From Deltaproteobacteria bacterium HGW-Deltaproteobacteria-6 (GTDB taxonomy: Bacteria; Desulfobacterota; Syntrophia; Syntrophales; Smithellaceae), in the NCBI GenBank assembly GCA_002840435.1, contig PHAT01000003.1, positions 62,001-126,000 on the forward strand: a DNA stretch of 64,000 nt, given 5' to 3'. Below are positions 37,401 through 44,698 of this stretch, piece after piece. The notes beneath the pieces were generated by a model, which saw only the letters and a program-made list of their open reading frames with translations, did no database searches and was not told where the DNA came from. Within the stretch, counting starts at the first letter, position 1. Each line of letters starts with the position of its first letter. The translations under genes were made by a program, and so were the position numbers.

Positions 37401-38090
37401 CATAACATCGGGTTGTATAATACCATTTTTTTTCAGGATTGATTCCGACTTGAACGAAGCGGTGATTTTGACGTTACTGCGCAACCACCAGAGGGCTGTT
37501 TTACCTGATCGAGTATGCACAGCTTCCCTGCGCCTGTACCGTCCCCCCTTTGCTGTTATTGTAATAGAACAATCATCCTTCAATTCGGCAAGGAAACTGA
37601 TACCCATACTGCAGGGTCTTGCAAGATTTGCGAGTGAGATATCAAAATCTTCCGTTTCTTTTTCAGGTCCGCCTGATCCTATTGTGTCGATAATTTTTTC
37701 CAGGTTTTTAAGGCATTCTTTCGCTATTCCCTCTTCACCGGGTGTCTCCGCCATAGTTCCGGATTCATCAGGATCCTCATCCTCGACATTAAGTTTACCG
37801 GCAGGATAAAGGACACCTACCCCGTAACGCCTGTGAGGGCTTTCACCTTTCAATATTTCATTGTACGGTTTCGTCTGTACGTTCGGGTTATATAGACTTT
37901 CTATATTTTCACAGATGATTTTGTCTCCGCTGCAGTCGACCGGTCGGCCGAAGGGCGCGGGTCCCATCATCTCACGTCTGAGAGCAAGCACCATCCTGTT
38001 ACGGTTTGCAATGTGGTCAGTCTTCGGTGTGTCGGGCTGTGCTGTATTGATCTGTGGGGTTATCTTTTTTATCTTTTTTATCGTTTTCAT
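34455..38090 (-). CDS. drmA: DISARM DrmA-like SF2 helicase, 1211 aa
   Basis: Helicase motifs: Walker A WFPTGGGKTEAYLGL (about residue 550), motif II IIQDELHLITG (DELH, ~772), SSTATT, LASNIIEVGIDVDRL (motif V) and QVTGRIGRKW (motif VI). A zinc-like LRCPWCG follows motif II's upstream linker. The TGGGKTEAYL and DELH.I.GPLGS signatures are those of DrmA. The ~500-residue N-terminal extension is unassigned, as in other DrmA proteins. Starts by an ATGA overlap with the NERD-helicase gene. With DrmB it should load on and remodel phage DNA. Confidence 0.88.
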   Translation of the reverse strand: MKTIKKIKKITPQINTAQPDTPKTDHIANRNRMVLALRREMMGPAPFGRPVDCSGDKIICENIESLYNPNVQTKPYNEILKGESPHRRYGVGVLYPAGKLNVEDEDPDESGTMAETPGEEGIAKECLKNLEKIIDTIGSGGPEKETEDFDISLANLARPCSMGISFLAELKDDCSITITAKGGRYRRREAVHTRSGKTALWWLRSNVKITASFKSESILKKNGIIQPDVMPVAVNCDGLNIRIELFSRPAPSDGEGSSHLRLLTACIVNRTCMKQGDSLDENCLFQSRFIVKALDCHGADVIHPYPEPELRSANEEEQSLRLLYRKSLTFATGHGCAADWDSQEGAIHASAVKAVPFPVFETASITPQIFREDGSELLVSMTPLAGLGEKDNGMSSLEEVVERYGLWIVKKEKEVQGLPAEYTSAARLHLEQCRRCHERMLDGLSYLKTDKEAAKAFQLANHAILLQQIRSFRESRTPEWNEGQKRILFKNKFISPDPCNPEYGRGTWRPFQIAFILMTVRSCSDDSSPDPFIKGYDNRNTVELIWFPTGGGKTEAYLGLTAFALFMRRMKNKEDTGTHVLMRYTLRLLTAQQFQRAAGLICAMEALRRDNEDLLGPHEYSIGIWLGGDTTPNTRQEAIQQYRKLIQGWTDAEYNFVLLRCPWCGAQIGSFDIRQNTGRGRGSRGRNQQNTQLLGLDQRNNTIVLHCADPDCSFSKKLPVYVIDEDIYEKPPSLVIGTVDKFAMLAWKPEASALFGIGPDGKRMTSPPGLIIQDELHLITGPLGSMAGLYETVIEQLCIDRRNPARPVRPKIISSTATTRRYKEQIKGLYARKDAALFPPPGLDAGDSFFGTYARKSDGTLHRGRLYAGINAPGLGSVLTTNVRVYSSLLQACEQFDDAGKDPWMTLLVFFNSLRELGSNLTLFQADVPEKIFRLSNQTLAAKRRFLNNIKELTGRISSSEIPGALQELEKVPGKDPYPVDVCLASNIIEVGIDVDRLSLICVAGQPKTTAQYIQVTGRIGRKWRERPGLVVTIYSPGKPRDRSHFEKFRSYHERLYAQVEPSSVTPFTSPALKRALHAVMVAYVRQAGGIQEKEKPSPYPAALIEKIIELMKFRISIVDPQENINLINAINERIAEWQAWNSTEWSSGPAAEMPSLLRYAGMYYPDMWERVSWPTPTSMRSVDAECMPEITQLYLVDNINEIRETLTDET

Positions 38091-39808
38091 AGCATTATCT
38101 TGTCTATATCCTTTTTTGCGCTATTCGATACAAATACTGCAAGACGCTGCAGAGCCCTCGTTACACCTATATAAAAAATATCCTGCCGGTTTTGAGAATC
38201 AAGATGCTCAATATCGGTTAATATAATTACCGGAGCTTCAAGCCCCTTGAAAGTGTGAACTGTACAAAACCCCGCGCAGCCTGCCACAGATTTATCTGCA
38301 GGAGAAAGACGATGCTTCCATTCAACATCTTCTGCCAGTAATTGTGCACAGGAGTCTTTTTTGGTTGAAAGCAATATAATATCCTTTAACTGGAATCCCT
38401 CCTGCAGCAGACATGTAACGAACTGTATAACTTTCTGCTTCTGCTCCGTCAGGTTCCTGTAATAGTGGAATTCAGGATCAATACGGTCATCCGGCCTGAG
38501 TATTCTACTGTAAAAAGGTTCAAGACCGCCCAGTTGTTTGGCATATTCGGCAACCCGCGGCGTATTCCTACAGTTCTCTCTTAAAGCACACACAGGTGGA
38601 AGGTGTATTCTTTTTTCAAGAAAAGCTTCCATTGTTATATGGCCCGAGTTAAAGATGTTCTGCTTTTCAAAGTCACCAAAAATACGCCAGCGTCCGGCCG
38701 CAAGACCTCCCCTTAGAAGAAGATCCATAAAATCAAGGTAGGGGTTCTTCAACATGTCCTGCGCTTCGTCAATAATAATTTCTTCAAACTGACAATCTGT
38801 GTACCCTGGGTTTTCCAATAGGACATCAATTGCCTTTGCAGGAAGTTCTGAATGCCAGAAATGATCAGATGAAGAAACATAATCTTCATGTTTGAGACCG
38901 GCTGTTTCGAGCATAATACTATGAAGAGTTGATGTTTTAATCTTCGGGGTAAAAACGGAGGTCTGTTCTTTCAGCCACCGGCCGAGAAGATTATTAAAAC
39001 AGACGAAAAGAGTTTTCCGTCCGGCGTTATATGCGCGTCGTGCAGCCTCCAGGGCAAGAAGTGTTTTCCCTGTACCGGCAGGTCCCGTGAAGACAACACG
39101 TGGATTGGGCTCCATATAGTCAATGGCTCTTATTTGTTCATCTGTGTAAATCTTTAACTCCTCCTCCAGTCGCTTCACCCTGCTTCGCGGGGCCTCAAAA
39201 TATTCAAAGGAAGGGCGTAATATTTCAGCAATAATTTTACATTGCTCTGCATATGGCTCGGTTGATTCACCGCAAAACCAGCCGGCACATTTGGTAGCAA
39301 GAAAGTTACGTGCATTATCAATAACTGAATTCAGAACCCTGCTTAAAGGTTGCGCACAAAAACGCGCTTTGTCAATCTGCTGCCAGCTGTGCCATTCACC
39401 TGTATTTGCAACACCGGATGCATAAGGAAAAACCACTGCCGACCAGAAAACGATGCGGCTGAAATCAGGTCTTTTCTGAATGAGGTAGTTCCTGATCGAA
39501 TGCATTGCCGAGGATGCCTGTTTAAAAGGACCACGTGTTTCTGGGGTTGAATCTTTTCCGTAATACCAGCTGCCGTCTTTCCTGGATATCTTTGAATGGG
39601 ATTTAACCTCAAGGCATAGAACACCCTTTCCCGGAATTATAACCACAAAATCGGCTTCGCCACTTACCTGGCTGATATGATTGGCAATATCCAGTGAATG
39701 TAATACTATCCAGTCTGCTGTTTCAGGATCATTCTTTAAACGTCTGAAAATTTCCGTTTCACCGGGCGGGCTTCCCGCGGATATTGTCGACGGATACATT
39801 ATTGCCAT
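38087..39808 (-). CDS. NERD nuclease domain fused to UvrD-like helicase, 573 aa
   Basis: Residues ~10-115 form a NERD domain: GETEIFRRL, GEADFVVIIPGKGVLCLEVKSH (here in parts), with the D...ExK nuclease-like set. A superfamily 1 helicase follows: Walker A TGPAGTGKT (~240), IIIDEAQDM (~343), LRENCRNTPRVAEY and a UvrD-like C-terminal motif, TVHTFKGLEAPVIIL plus YIGVTRALQRL. Start ATG 39808 has GGAG seven bases upstream and overlaps the previous gene by 10 bases. It is not one of the described core DISARM genes; its place between the drmE candidate and drmA makes it an added module of this operon. Confidence 0.82.
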   Translation of the reverse strand: MAIMYPSTISAGSPPGETEIFRRLKNDPETADWIVLHSLDIANHISQVSGEADFVVIIPGKGVLCLEVKSHSKISRKDGSWYYGKDSTPETRGPFKQASSAMHSIRNYLIQKRPDFSRIVFWSAVVFPYASGVANTGEWHSWQQIDKARFCAQPLSRVLNSVIDNARNFLATKCAGWFCGESTEPYAEQCKIIAEILRPSFEYFEAPRSRVKRLEEELKIYTDEQIRAIDYMEPNPRVVFTGPAGTGKTLLALEAARRAYNAGRKTLFVCFNNLLGRWLKEQTSVFTPKIKTSTLHSIMLETAGLKHEDYVSSSDHFWHSELPAKAIDVLLENPGYTDCQFEEIIIDEAQDMLKNPYLDFMDLLLRGGLAAGRWRIFGDFEKQNIFNSGHITMEAFLEKRIHLPPVCALRENCRNTPRVAEYAKQLGGLEPFYSRILRPDDRIDPEFHYYRNLTEQKQKVIQFVTCLLQEGFQLKDIILLSTKKDSCAQLLAEDVEWKHRLSPADKSVAGCAGFCTVHTFKGLEAPVIILTDIEHLDSQNRQDIFYIGVTRALQRLAVFVSNSAKKDIDKIML

Positions 39809-41445
39809 GATTCAACTCCGATCTCCACAGGATGACCAAGCTTGTAATAAGGTATTTCATGGATCTCTTCAAGAATACGCTCTATGCGATAAGCAGTCAT
39901 ACTTGCGCTTGTATCAATATCCAGGAGATTGAAACGCATTACGCCCTCTTCGATAAGAGTTTTCATATCCGCCTTTTTTATCTGTTCAAGAAGAAGACGC
40001 CGTATGTATCTTCCCGCCTTCCTATGCGCGGTAAGAATTATTTCTGCATTTTCATTGTATTTATTAAATTCATTTCCAAGTCCAAGTATATGCAGAAGGG
40101 CTTTAAAGTTTTGAGACGTACCGGGGCGTATGTTTCTTTCATTGGCCCAGTTCTTTATTGTTGCCGCATGTACCTTTGTACCGCCGGCGCGGATAATCAT
40201 TTTTTGAACTTCTACTATCCCATGCTTATGCATTTTGCTTTTCATCAGATCCTTCCAGTGTTTCTGCATTTCCCTGCATGCTGTTTTGCGGCTTCCTAAT
40301 ACTTTGTCCGCGACCGGTACAATTAAATCACCTCCCCCGCCGGTTCTCAAAAGCAGAAACATGCCCTCCTGAAGATCTTCATTGAGGTACCGGCCGAGCA
40401 TATTGCCGCTTTCGTCGTTATCCTCGTCTTCTTCAGCCTCTTCGACGTCTTGACCGTTAATATTAGTATTGTAGTCCTCGTTATTAAGATTGATGGTGAA
40501 ACTCTTGGAGTCTTTTTCAGACTCTACAAATACAGCCTTGTTACCCGCAAGAATGATAATACGGGCATTTACTATTTCTTCAATATCATCGTCACCTGAA
40601 CTTCCCGTGGACTGAATAAGATGTTTTTTCAGGTATGAAATGTCAGGAACCGGTAGATAAAGATCGGCATCTTCTATCTCCTGCCTGTCAGTATGTTTAT
40701 CGCTCTCAAATTCAATTCTTGACTCTTCTACATTCAGTATGCCCCTGTCAGAATCAGCACAGTCAAAAGCCGACCCCCTGTTTACTGTGTTATTAACCCA
40801 TGAATAGCTTATCAAATCTAGTGCGGAAGAACGCGGTGCGGAAAAAAGAAATGAATACCCCTTATTATCGAGCCAGGCCGGAGCTCCGAATAAAATAATA
40901 TTTTTAAATGCTTTAACTCTCTTGAGTTCATGAATAGAAATAACTTCAAAAGAATTATGGGGTCGTACTTTGTCAAAATAATCTTTTACCGGTTTAACAA
41001 GACTGTGCTCCAGAAGTGTAATTGTGATATCTGAAGATAAACCTTTATCGGTAAGTGATCTAAATTTGTCATACAATTTATTAATACTCTCTGAACTTAG
41101 ATTCTGAAAAAGATTAAGAAGATTATGTGCGGCAACAATAATCGGACTGTCGTCGACCGATCCTGACTGCTGTAGATTTAAAAAATTATTTAAATTTTCA
41201 TATATTGATGACGGGTTAAATACAGCATTGTCAGGCGGCAGTGGTGATATGCTAATCAAATATCGATACCGTTTTAAGCTGCCCGTAAATTTCTTCCATA
41301 TTTCAATCTGGTCGGAAGCATATAACATTGCCTGAAACTTCTTAAGAGCAATTGAAAATTGATACGTCTGTTGATCAAATACTTCATGCACTTTGATTTT
41401 GTAAGCTGAACAGTATTTATATATCCGGTCGATATCTCTTAACAT
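39799..41445 (-). CDS. DrmE-like protein, C-terminal part candidate, 548 aa
   Basis: No catalytic motif is evident. A highly acidic linker (EEAEEDEDNDES) sits near the middle. The C-terminal ~200 residues contain TKVHAATIKNWANERNIRP, which resembles a helix-turn-helix, followed by a helical tail. It follows the 342-aa gene by two bases and lies directly upstream of NERD-helicase and drmA, where class 2 DISARM has drmE. I therefore suggest it is the second half of a split DrmE (342 + 548 aa). This is positional inference; a direct match to DrmE was not verified. Weak ribosome site. Confidence 0.55.
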   Translation of the reverse strand: MLRDIDRIYKYCSAYKIKVHEVFDQQTYQFSIALKKFQAMLYASDQIEIWKKFTGSLKRYRYLISISPLPPDNAVFNPSSIYENLNNFLNLQQSGSVDDSPIIVAAHNLLNLFQNLSSESINKLYDKFRSLTDKGLSSDITITLLEHSLVKPVKDYFDKVRPHNSFEVISIHELKRVKAFKNIILFGAPAWLDNKGYSFLFSAPRSSALDLISYSWVNNTVNRGSAFDCADSDRGILNVEESRIEFESDKHTDRQEIEDADLYLPVPDISYLKKHLIQSTGSSGDDDIEEIVNARIIILAGNKAVFVESEKDSKSFTINLNNEDYNTNINGQDVEEAEEDEDNDESGNMLGRYLNEDLQEGMFLLLRTGGGGDLIVPVADKVLGSRKTACREMQKHWKDLMKSKMHKHGIVEVQKMIIRAGGTKVHAATIKNWANERNIRPGTSQNFKALLHILGLGNEFNKYNENAEIILTAHRKAGRYIRRLLLEQIKKADMKTLIEEGVMRFNLLDIDTSASMTAYRIERILEEIHEIPYYKLGHPVEIGVESWQ

Positions 41446-41447
41446 GA

Positions 41448-42476
41448 TTAATTCTCGTTAAAACAAATTGTTTCGATGCCTGTTAAAGTTGGCAGAAAAC
41501 CCCTGATAAAAGCCGGCAGTGAATCCGCCCTGTTATAGTACCTCTGGTTGATATGCGCCGCCGCCTCTTTAAAACGTTTTTCGGCACGGTCCAATATTAC
41601 TATCTGATGTGAGTTTTCAAAAAGTTGATGCCATTTAAGATATCCATCCGCAGAATCGAAAATGATACACCATGGTTGTATGCCATCAGGCTCCGGCGGC
41701 TTTTTCATGTTTACAGGGCAGATTAATGACCGGTATGACCCACTGTATAGAGTATTATTCCGTGGTCTGATAATATCTTTTAATGTTCCCTGCAAAAACG
41801 TTTTGCTTTTAGTTTTTTTCAAGCTAAAATTAAAATCAAGCTCAAAGGAAAGTCTTTTTTTGGTACTGACCAAAAGACAGTCAAAGCGGGAGGTGAGCGC
41901 CAGAATTGAAACATTTACGTCAGGAACAAATGCGGAAAGAAAATCCTGACTTTTGATTACAGACTGGCCTTTTTTACGATAGTTACTTATATCAATAATA
42001 GAATCCTGACTGAGTATCGAAATGTCATGACAATTATAAGTATAGAAACACCTGGTAAGTTGCAATTTCTTTTTTCTATCATCTGCATAACGTACTTTAA
42101 TCGCTTTCCGGCCGCTACTGTCTGCAAAAATACCCGAAAGGTTTCCTACCCGTTGCCGCAATTTTTCTTTATCCTTCATCAAGAATGTAACGTTTGTTGA
42201 AGTTGGCAAATTTTCGAGATATTCAAAATATTCTGAATTGTCGGGACTCTGTACATTAGTGCTTGATTCTCGCCCCTTGATAATGCCAAGGGCAAGAAAA
42301 AGAGCGGCAAACGGTCTCACCGGTAAGGCCAGACCAAGAACAAAACGGTTGTTCTCTATTGAAGAGCCAATAGCTTCACCGGCCGTGTCAAACCATCCGG
42401 CCCATTCACCTATTTGATCAACTCTGCCATCATTGTTAGTATAATAAAGATCAGGCGACATAACGAATTCCACCAT
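41448..42476 (-). CDS. DrmE-like protein, N-terminal part candidate, 342 aa
   Basis: First gene of the nine-gene operon. Soluble protein with no motif I recognise; mixed alpha/beta pattern. The segment RFVLGLALPVRPFAALFLALG is hydrophobic but glycine- and proline-containing, so probably buried rather than membrane-spanning. A nucleotide-type HQIVILDRAEKRF segment lies near the end. The gene ends two bases before the 548-aa gene starts. A minus-strand reading frame switch here could have split a single ancestral drmE of about 890 codons; alternatively these are two true subunits. Confidence 0.55.
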   Translation of the reverse strand: MVEFVMSPDLYYTNNDGRVDQIGEWAGWFDTAGEAIGSSIENNRFVLGLALPVRPFAALFLALGIIKGRESSTNVQSPDNSEYFEYLENLPTSTNVTFLMKDKEKLRQRVGNLSGIFADSSGRKAIKVRYADDRKKKLQLTRCFYTYNCHDISILSQDSIIDISNYRKKGQSVIKSQDFLSAFVPDVNVSILALTSRFDCLLVSTKKRLSFELDFNFSLKKTKSKTFLQGTLKDIIRPRNNTLYSGSYRSLICPVNMKKPPEPDGIQPWCIIFDSADGYLKWHQLFENSHQIVILDRAEKRFKEAAAHINQRYYNRADSLPAFIRGFLPTLTGIETICFNEN

Positions 42477-42566
42477 AATGATGAACCGGCCTGTTTCTTA
42501 TCAGTGTTTACCGGTTTTTAATTTTACGGTGCCACCAACTTTCATACTTATTTCAACGATTACAAT

Positions 42567-42899
42567 TTATATCCTATTCTGATTTGGCAATGTCCCCGTT
42601 TTCCCCGACATGTATATCTCATCCCGATGAATCTCATCGACAACCGCATCAAATGTATGATTTTCCAATTCCGTATCATCCTTACAGGGCGGATCAAGGT
42701 TCGCATTGGCGTCCAGCATCAGTTTATCCAGCGCCTCTTTATGCGCCCTCAGCTGGAAAAAGGCTTCTTCGACAATTGCTTCCGCAGCTTCCCGCAGAGG
42801 AATTTTCTTGTTGTAAATCTCGTCATCAACCGTCTTGATCAGGAACTCTATGTAGTTTTCGTAATCGCATTCCAATGCTCTTTTTATGTAATCAGTCAT
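42567..42899 (-). CDS. small acidic helical protein, 110 aa, unknown
   Basis: Acidic, mostly helical (DYENYIEFLIKTVDDEIYNKK, here cited in part as DYENYIEFLIKTVDD). No domain recognised. It has GGATAATCC-type weak ribosome signal upstream. It follows DUF932 and a 76-aa gene on the same strand and may be part of that small accessory group. Confidence 0.5.
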   Translation of the reverse strand: MTDYIKRALECDYENYIEFLIKTVDDEIYNKKIPLREAAEAIVEEAFFQLRAHKEALDKLMLDANANLDPPCKDDTELENHTFDAVVDEIHRDEIYMSGKTGTLPNQNRI

Positions 42900-42978
42900 C
42901 AGGATTATCCTCCGTTCTGATTCCCATTTTATTGCTGGTTGTTATTGTTTGATAATGAATTCATTGTAGTCTGTAAAC

Positions 42979-43209
42979 TCAATGGAAAATGCCTGTTCTG
43001 CTTCTCCGTTTTTTATTCAATGCAATATGATATGGTCCAATCTTCTCTTCAATTGCCGTATACTTGCCGTTAAAGAAGTATTCAAATGTCACTTGCATGC
43101 CATCTATGATGACGGAATACCCTTGATTTTCCAGTTCACCGCATATGATACCAAGTACAGAGTTGTCATCATCCGCGCTTAACGAATGGTATATTTTCTG
43201 TACGTTCAT
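42979..43209 (-). CDS. small hypothetical protein, 76 aa
   Basis: Starts MNVQKIYHSLSADDD and contains alternating beta-like segments (GYSVIIDGMQVTFEYFF). ATG preceded by GGGGGAATAG. No domain recognised. Lies between DUF932 and the 110-aa gene. Real but uncertain. Confidence 0.45.
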   Translation of the reverse strand: MNVQKIYHSLSADDDNSVLGIICGELENQGYSVIIDGMQVTFEYFFNGKYTAIEEKIGPYHIALNKKRRSRTGIFH

Positions 43210-43323
43210 GCTATTCCCCCACTGGTCAAAAGATGTGTGTTGAGTAATTCTTCATAATTTATTTTTATTGTCAAGATAAAACCATAAAAATACAGATTAA
43301 ATTCAATTCTTTTCAAGTACATA

Positions 43324-44286
43324 TCAATTTTTTTTCTCATCGCCGGCCAGTTTGACCAGGTAATCGGACAGGCTGAAATCCTTTTGACCGCATTCATCGT
43401 GAAACCGGCTCAGCCATGTGCCCGCAAGCTGCTGGTAACTGTGGCGGTCCCGGTAAATGCAGCGGTTTTCGGGAGGATGTGATGCAAAATCGGTGATCGC
43501 GTTGAACGCGGAATAGGCGTTTTCTCCAAGCTCCTGTATGTATTGGTAACACGTGGCCTCCAGATAACTGGAGAGTGATTTCCATGCATCCGCGATTTTC
43601 CGGTCTGTCGTAATGTTCTTGGGTTCGTTGATATGCAGGACACCCTGGAGCAGCGGCAGGAAATAGGCGCGCGGCAAGGCACATTCACGCAGAACATCCA
43701 TATAGTCATTAAAAACTGTTTTGACCTTTTCAAGGCGCGCATGATCGATCTCAAAAGTGATCTCCCTGCCAATGTCCCTGAACAGGTGAGCATACTTGAA
43801 ACGGATGATAGCGTCGGGAACGATCATGCCGTTTTTGCAGACCTTGCGATATAAACCGATGTCGAACGTCAGCGCCCGCAATCCGTTATAGCTATTTGTC
43901 ACACGGACAAACGGGCCGAATGCTTCAGGACGGCTTTGCGGGGACACCAGGGAAAAGTCAAGCACGGTGGTGTTGTGCATCAGGTCAATATTGCAATAGC
44001 TGCCGGTATGCGGCGCGTCGCTGGCAGTCACCTGCCATTCACCGGGTTGGGTTTCCGGAAAAGCCAGGCAGCAGCACTGGTATGCCCAGTCCAGCGCCTT
44101 GCTGTTTGGAACCATCCGGTAGCCCCGGCCCACGACACCCAGCACGCGGCCGCTTACGGAATTCACCAGCGCCTTCTTGTCCGGGACGGGCAGCCGGCGC
44201 TCGCCCGATTTCGTGGACATGCTGACGAAAACCGGATGTTCTTCCACCGGGAACATGATGTCAGCCAAATTTGTCAAACGCGGCAT
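43324..44286 (-). CDS. DUF932 phage/plasmid-type protein, 320 aa
   Basis: Fits DUF932: GRVLGVVGRGYRMVPNSKAL (N-terminal), FGPFVRVTNSYNGLRAL (centre) and CKNGMIVPDA lie in the usual order. DUF932 proteins occur on plasmids, phages and integrative elements beside defence genes; their function is unknown. A good ribosome site (GGAGGGAAACC) precedes the ATG at 44286. The 91-bp duplicated element (44354-44444) sits 68 bases upstream, at nearly the same distance as its second copy sits from the ARPP-1 gene. Shared regulation by the WYL protein is a reasonable inference. Confidence 0.85.
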   Translation of the reverse strand: MPRLTNLADIMFPVEEHPVFVSMSTKSGERRLPVPDKKALVNSVSGRVLGVVGRGYRMVPNSKALDWAYQCCCLAFPETQPGEWQVTASDAPHTGSYCNIDLMHNTTVLDFSLVSPQSRPEAFGPFVRVTNSYNGLRALTFDIGLYRKVCKNGMIVPDAIIRFKYAHLFRDIGREITFEIDHARLEKVKTVFNDYMDVLRECALPRAYFLPLLQGVLHINEPKNITTDRKIADAWKSLSSYLEATCYQYIQELGENAYSAFNAITDFASHPPENRCIYRDRHSYQQLAGTWLSRFHDECGQKDFSLSDYLVKLAGDEKKN

Positions 44287-44353
44287 GGTTTCCCTCCTTA
44301 TGTCCTGTTTTAATTTGACTGTATTCTTCAGTATCTGTTAATTCAACGGAACA

Positions 44354-44444
44354 ACGACAGACGGGTGTCGCATTATTTTGACTCAACAGCTTTTTTCACA
44401 ATTTGCACTGGTAAACGTTCATAGAATATCGAAGGAGGGACAGG
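44354..44444. repeat. duplicated regulatory element, copy 1
   Basis: About 91 bases nearly identical to 49559-49650, in the same orientation. It contains an inverted repeat (CGACAGACGGGTGTCG), TTGACTCAAC, a T-tract, GGTAAACGTTCATAGAATATC and GAAGGAGGGACAGG. It lies upstream of DUF932 (minus strand). Its plus-strand ribosome site leads only to a five-codon ORF, so on the plus strand it is an orphan. Confidence 0.85.
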
Positions 44445-44455
44445 ATGTATCTTGA

Positions 44456-44635
44456 CTATTAATCAGCCATGTGCCGCTGCTCGCGATACCAGCACGCGCG
44501 ATTGCACCTTTAAGCTTTTTAGTTTCTTCAAATTGTTTTCCACGGCTGTCGTGCCGATGCCAACTTTTTCCTACAAGCCATTGATTGTAAGGCGCGGATC
44601 GGCGGCGATTGCATCCGGAATTTTTGTTTGATTCC
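44456..44635 (-). pseudogene. winged-helix HTH domain fragment, frameshifted
   Basis: Reading on the minus strand, TKIPDAIAADPRLTINGL is followed by a TAG stop, then EKVGIGTTAVENNLKKLKSL. The end (GAIARAGIASSGTWLIN) is in a different frame. Joined, this is the C-terminal winged-helix typical of Fic or AlbA_2/RecG-like regulators (LTI..LAEKVGI...TVE..LKKLK...R.G...GGHWLI). Both a nonsense codon and a frameshift mean it is dead. It ends 11 bases from the duplicated element. Confidence 0.6.
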
Positions 44636-44698
44636 GGCTCAAATCTTCTCCTCGCTTTCACCCCGCTTTTCAACCAACTTATCATTTACGGAAAACTT

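Noticed and set aside
44419-44685. 88-codon minus-strand ORF as an intact gene
   Set aside because: Only its last part matches a winged-helix; the rest of that domain lies in another frame with a stop, so it was called a pseudogene.
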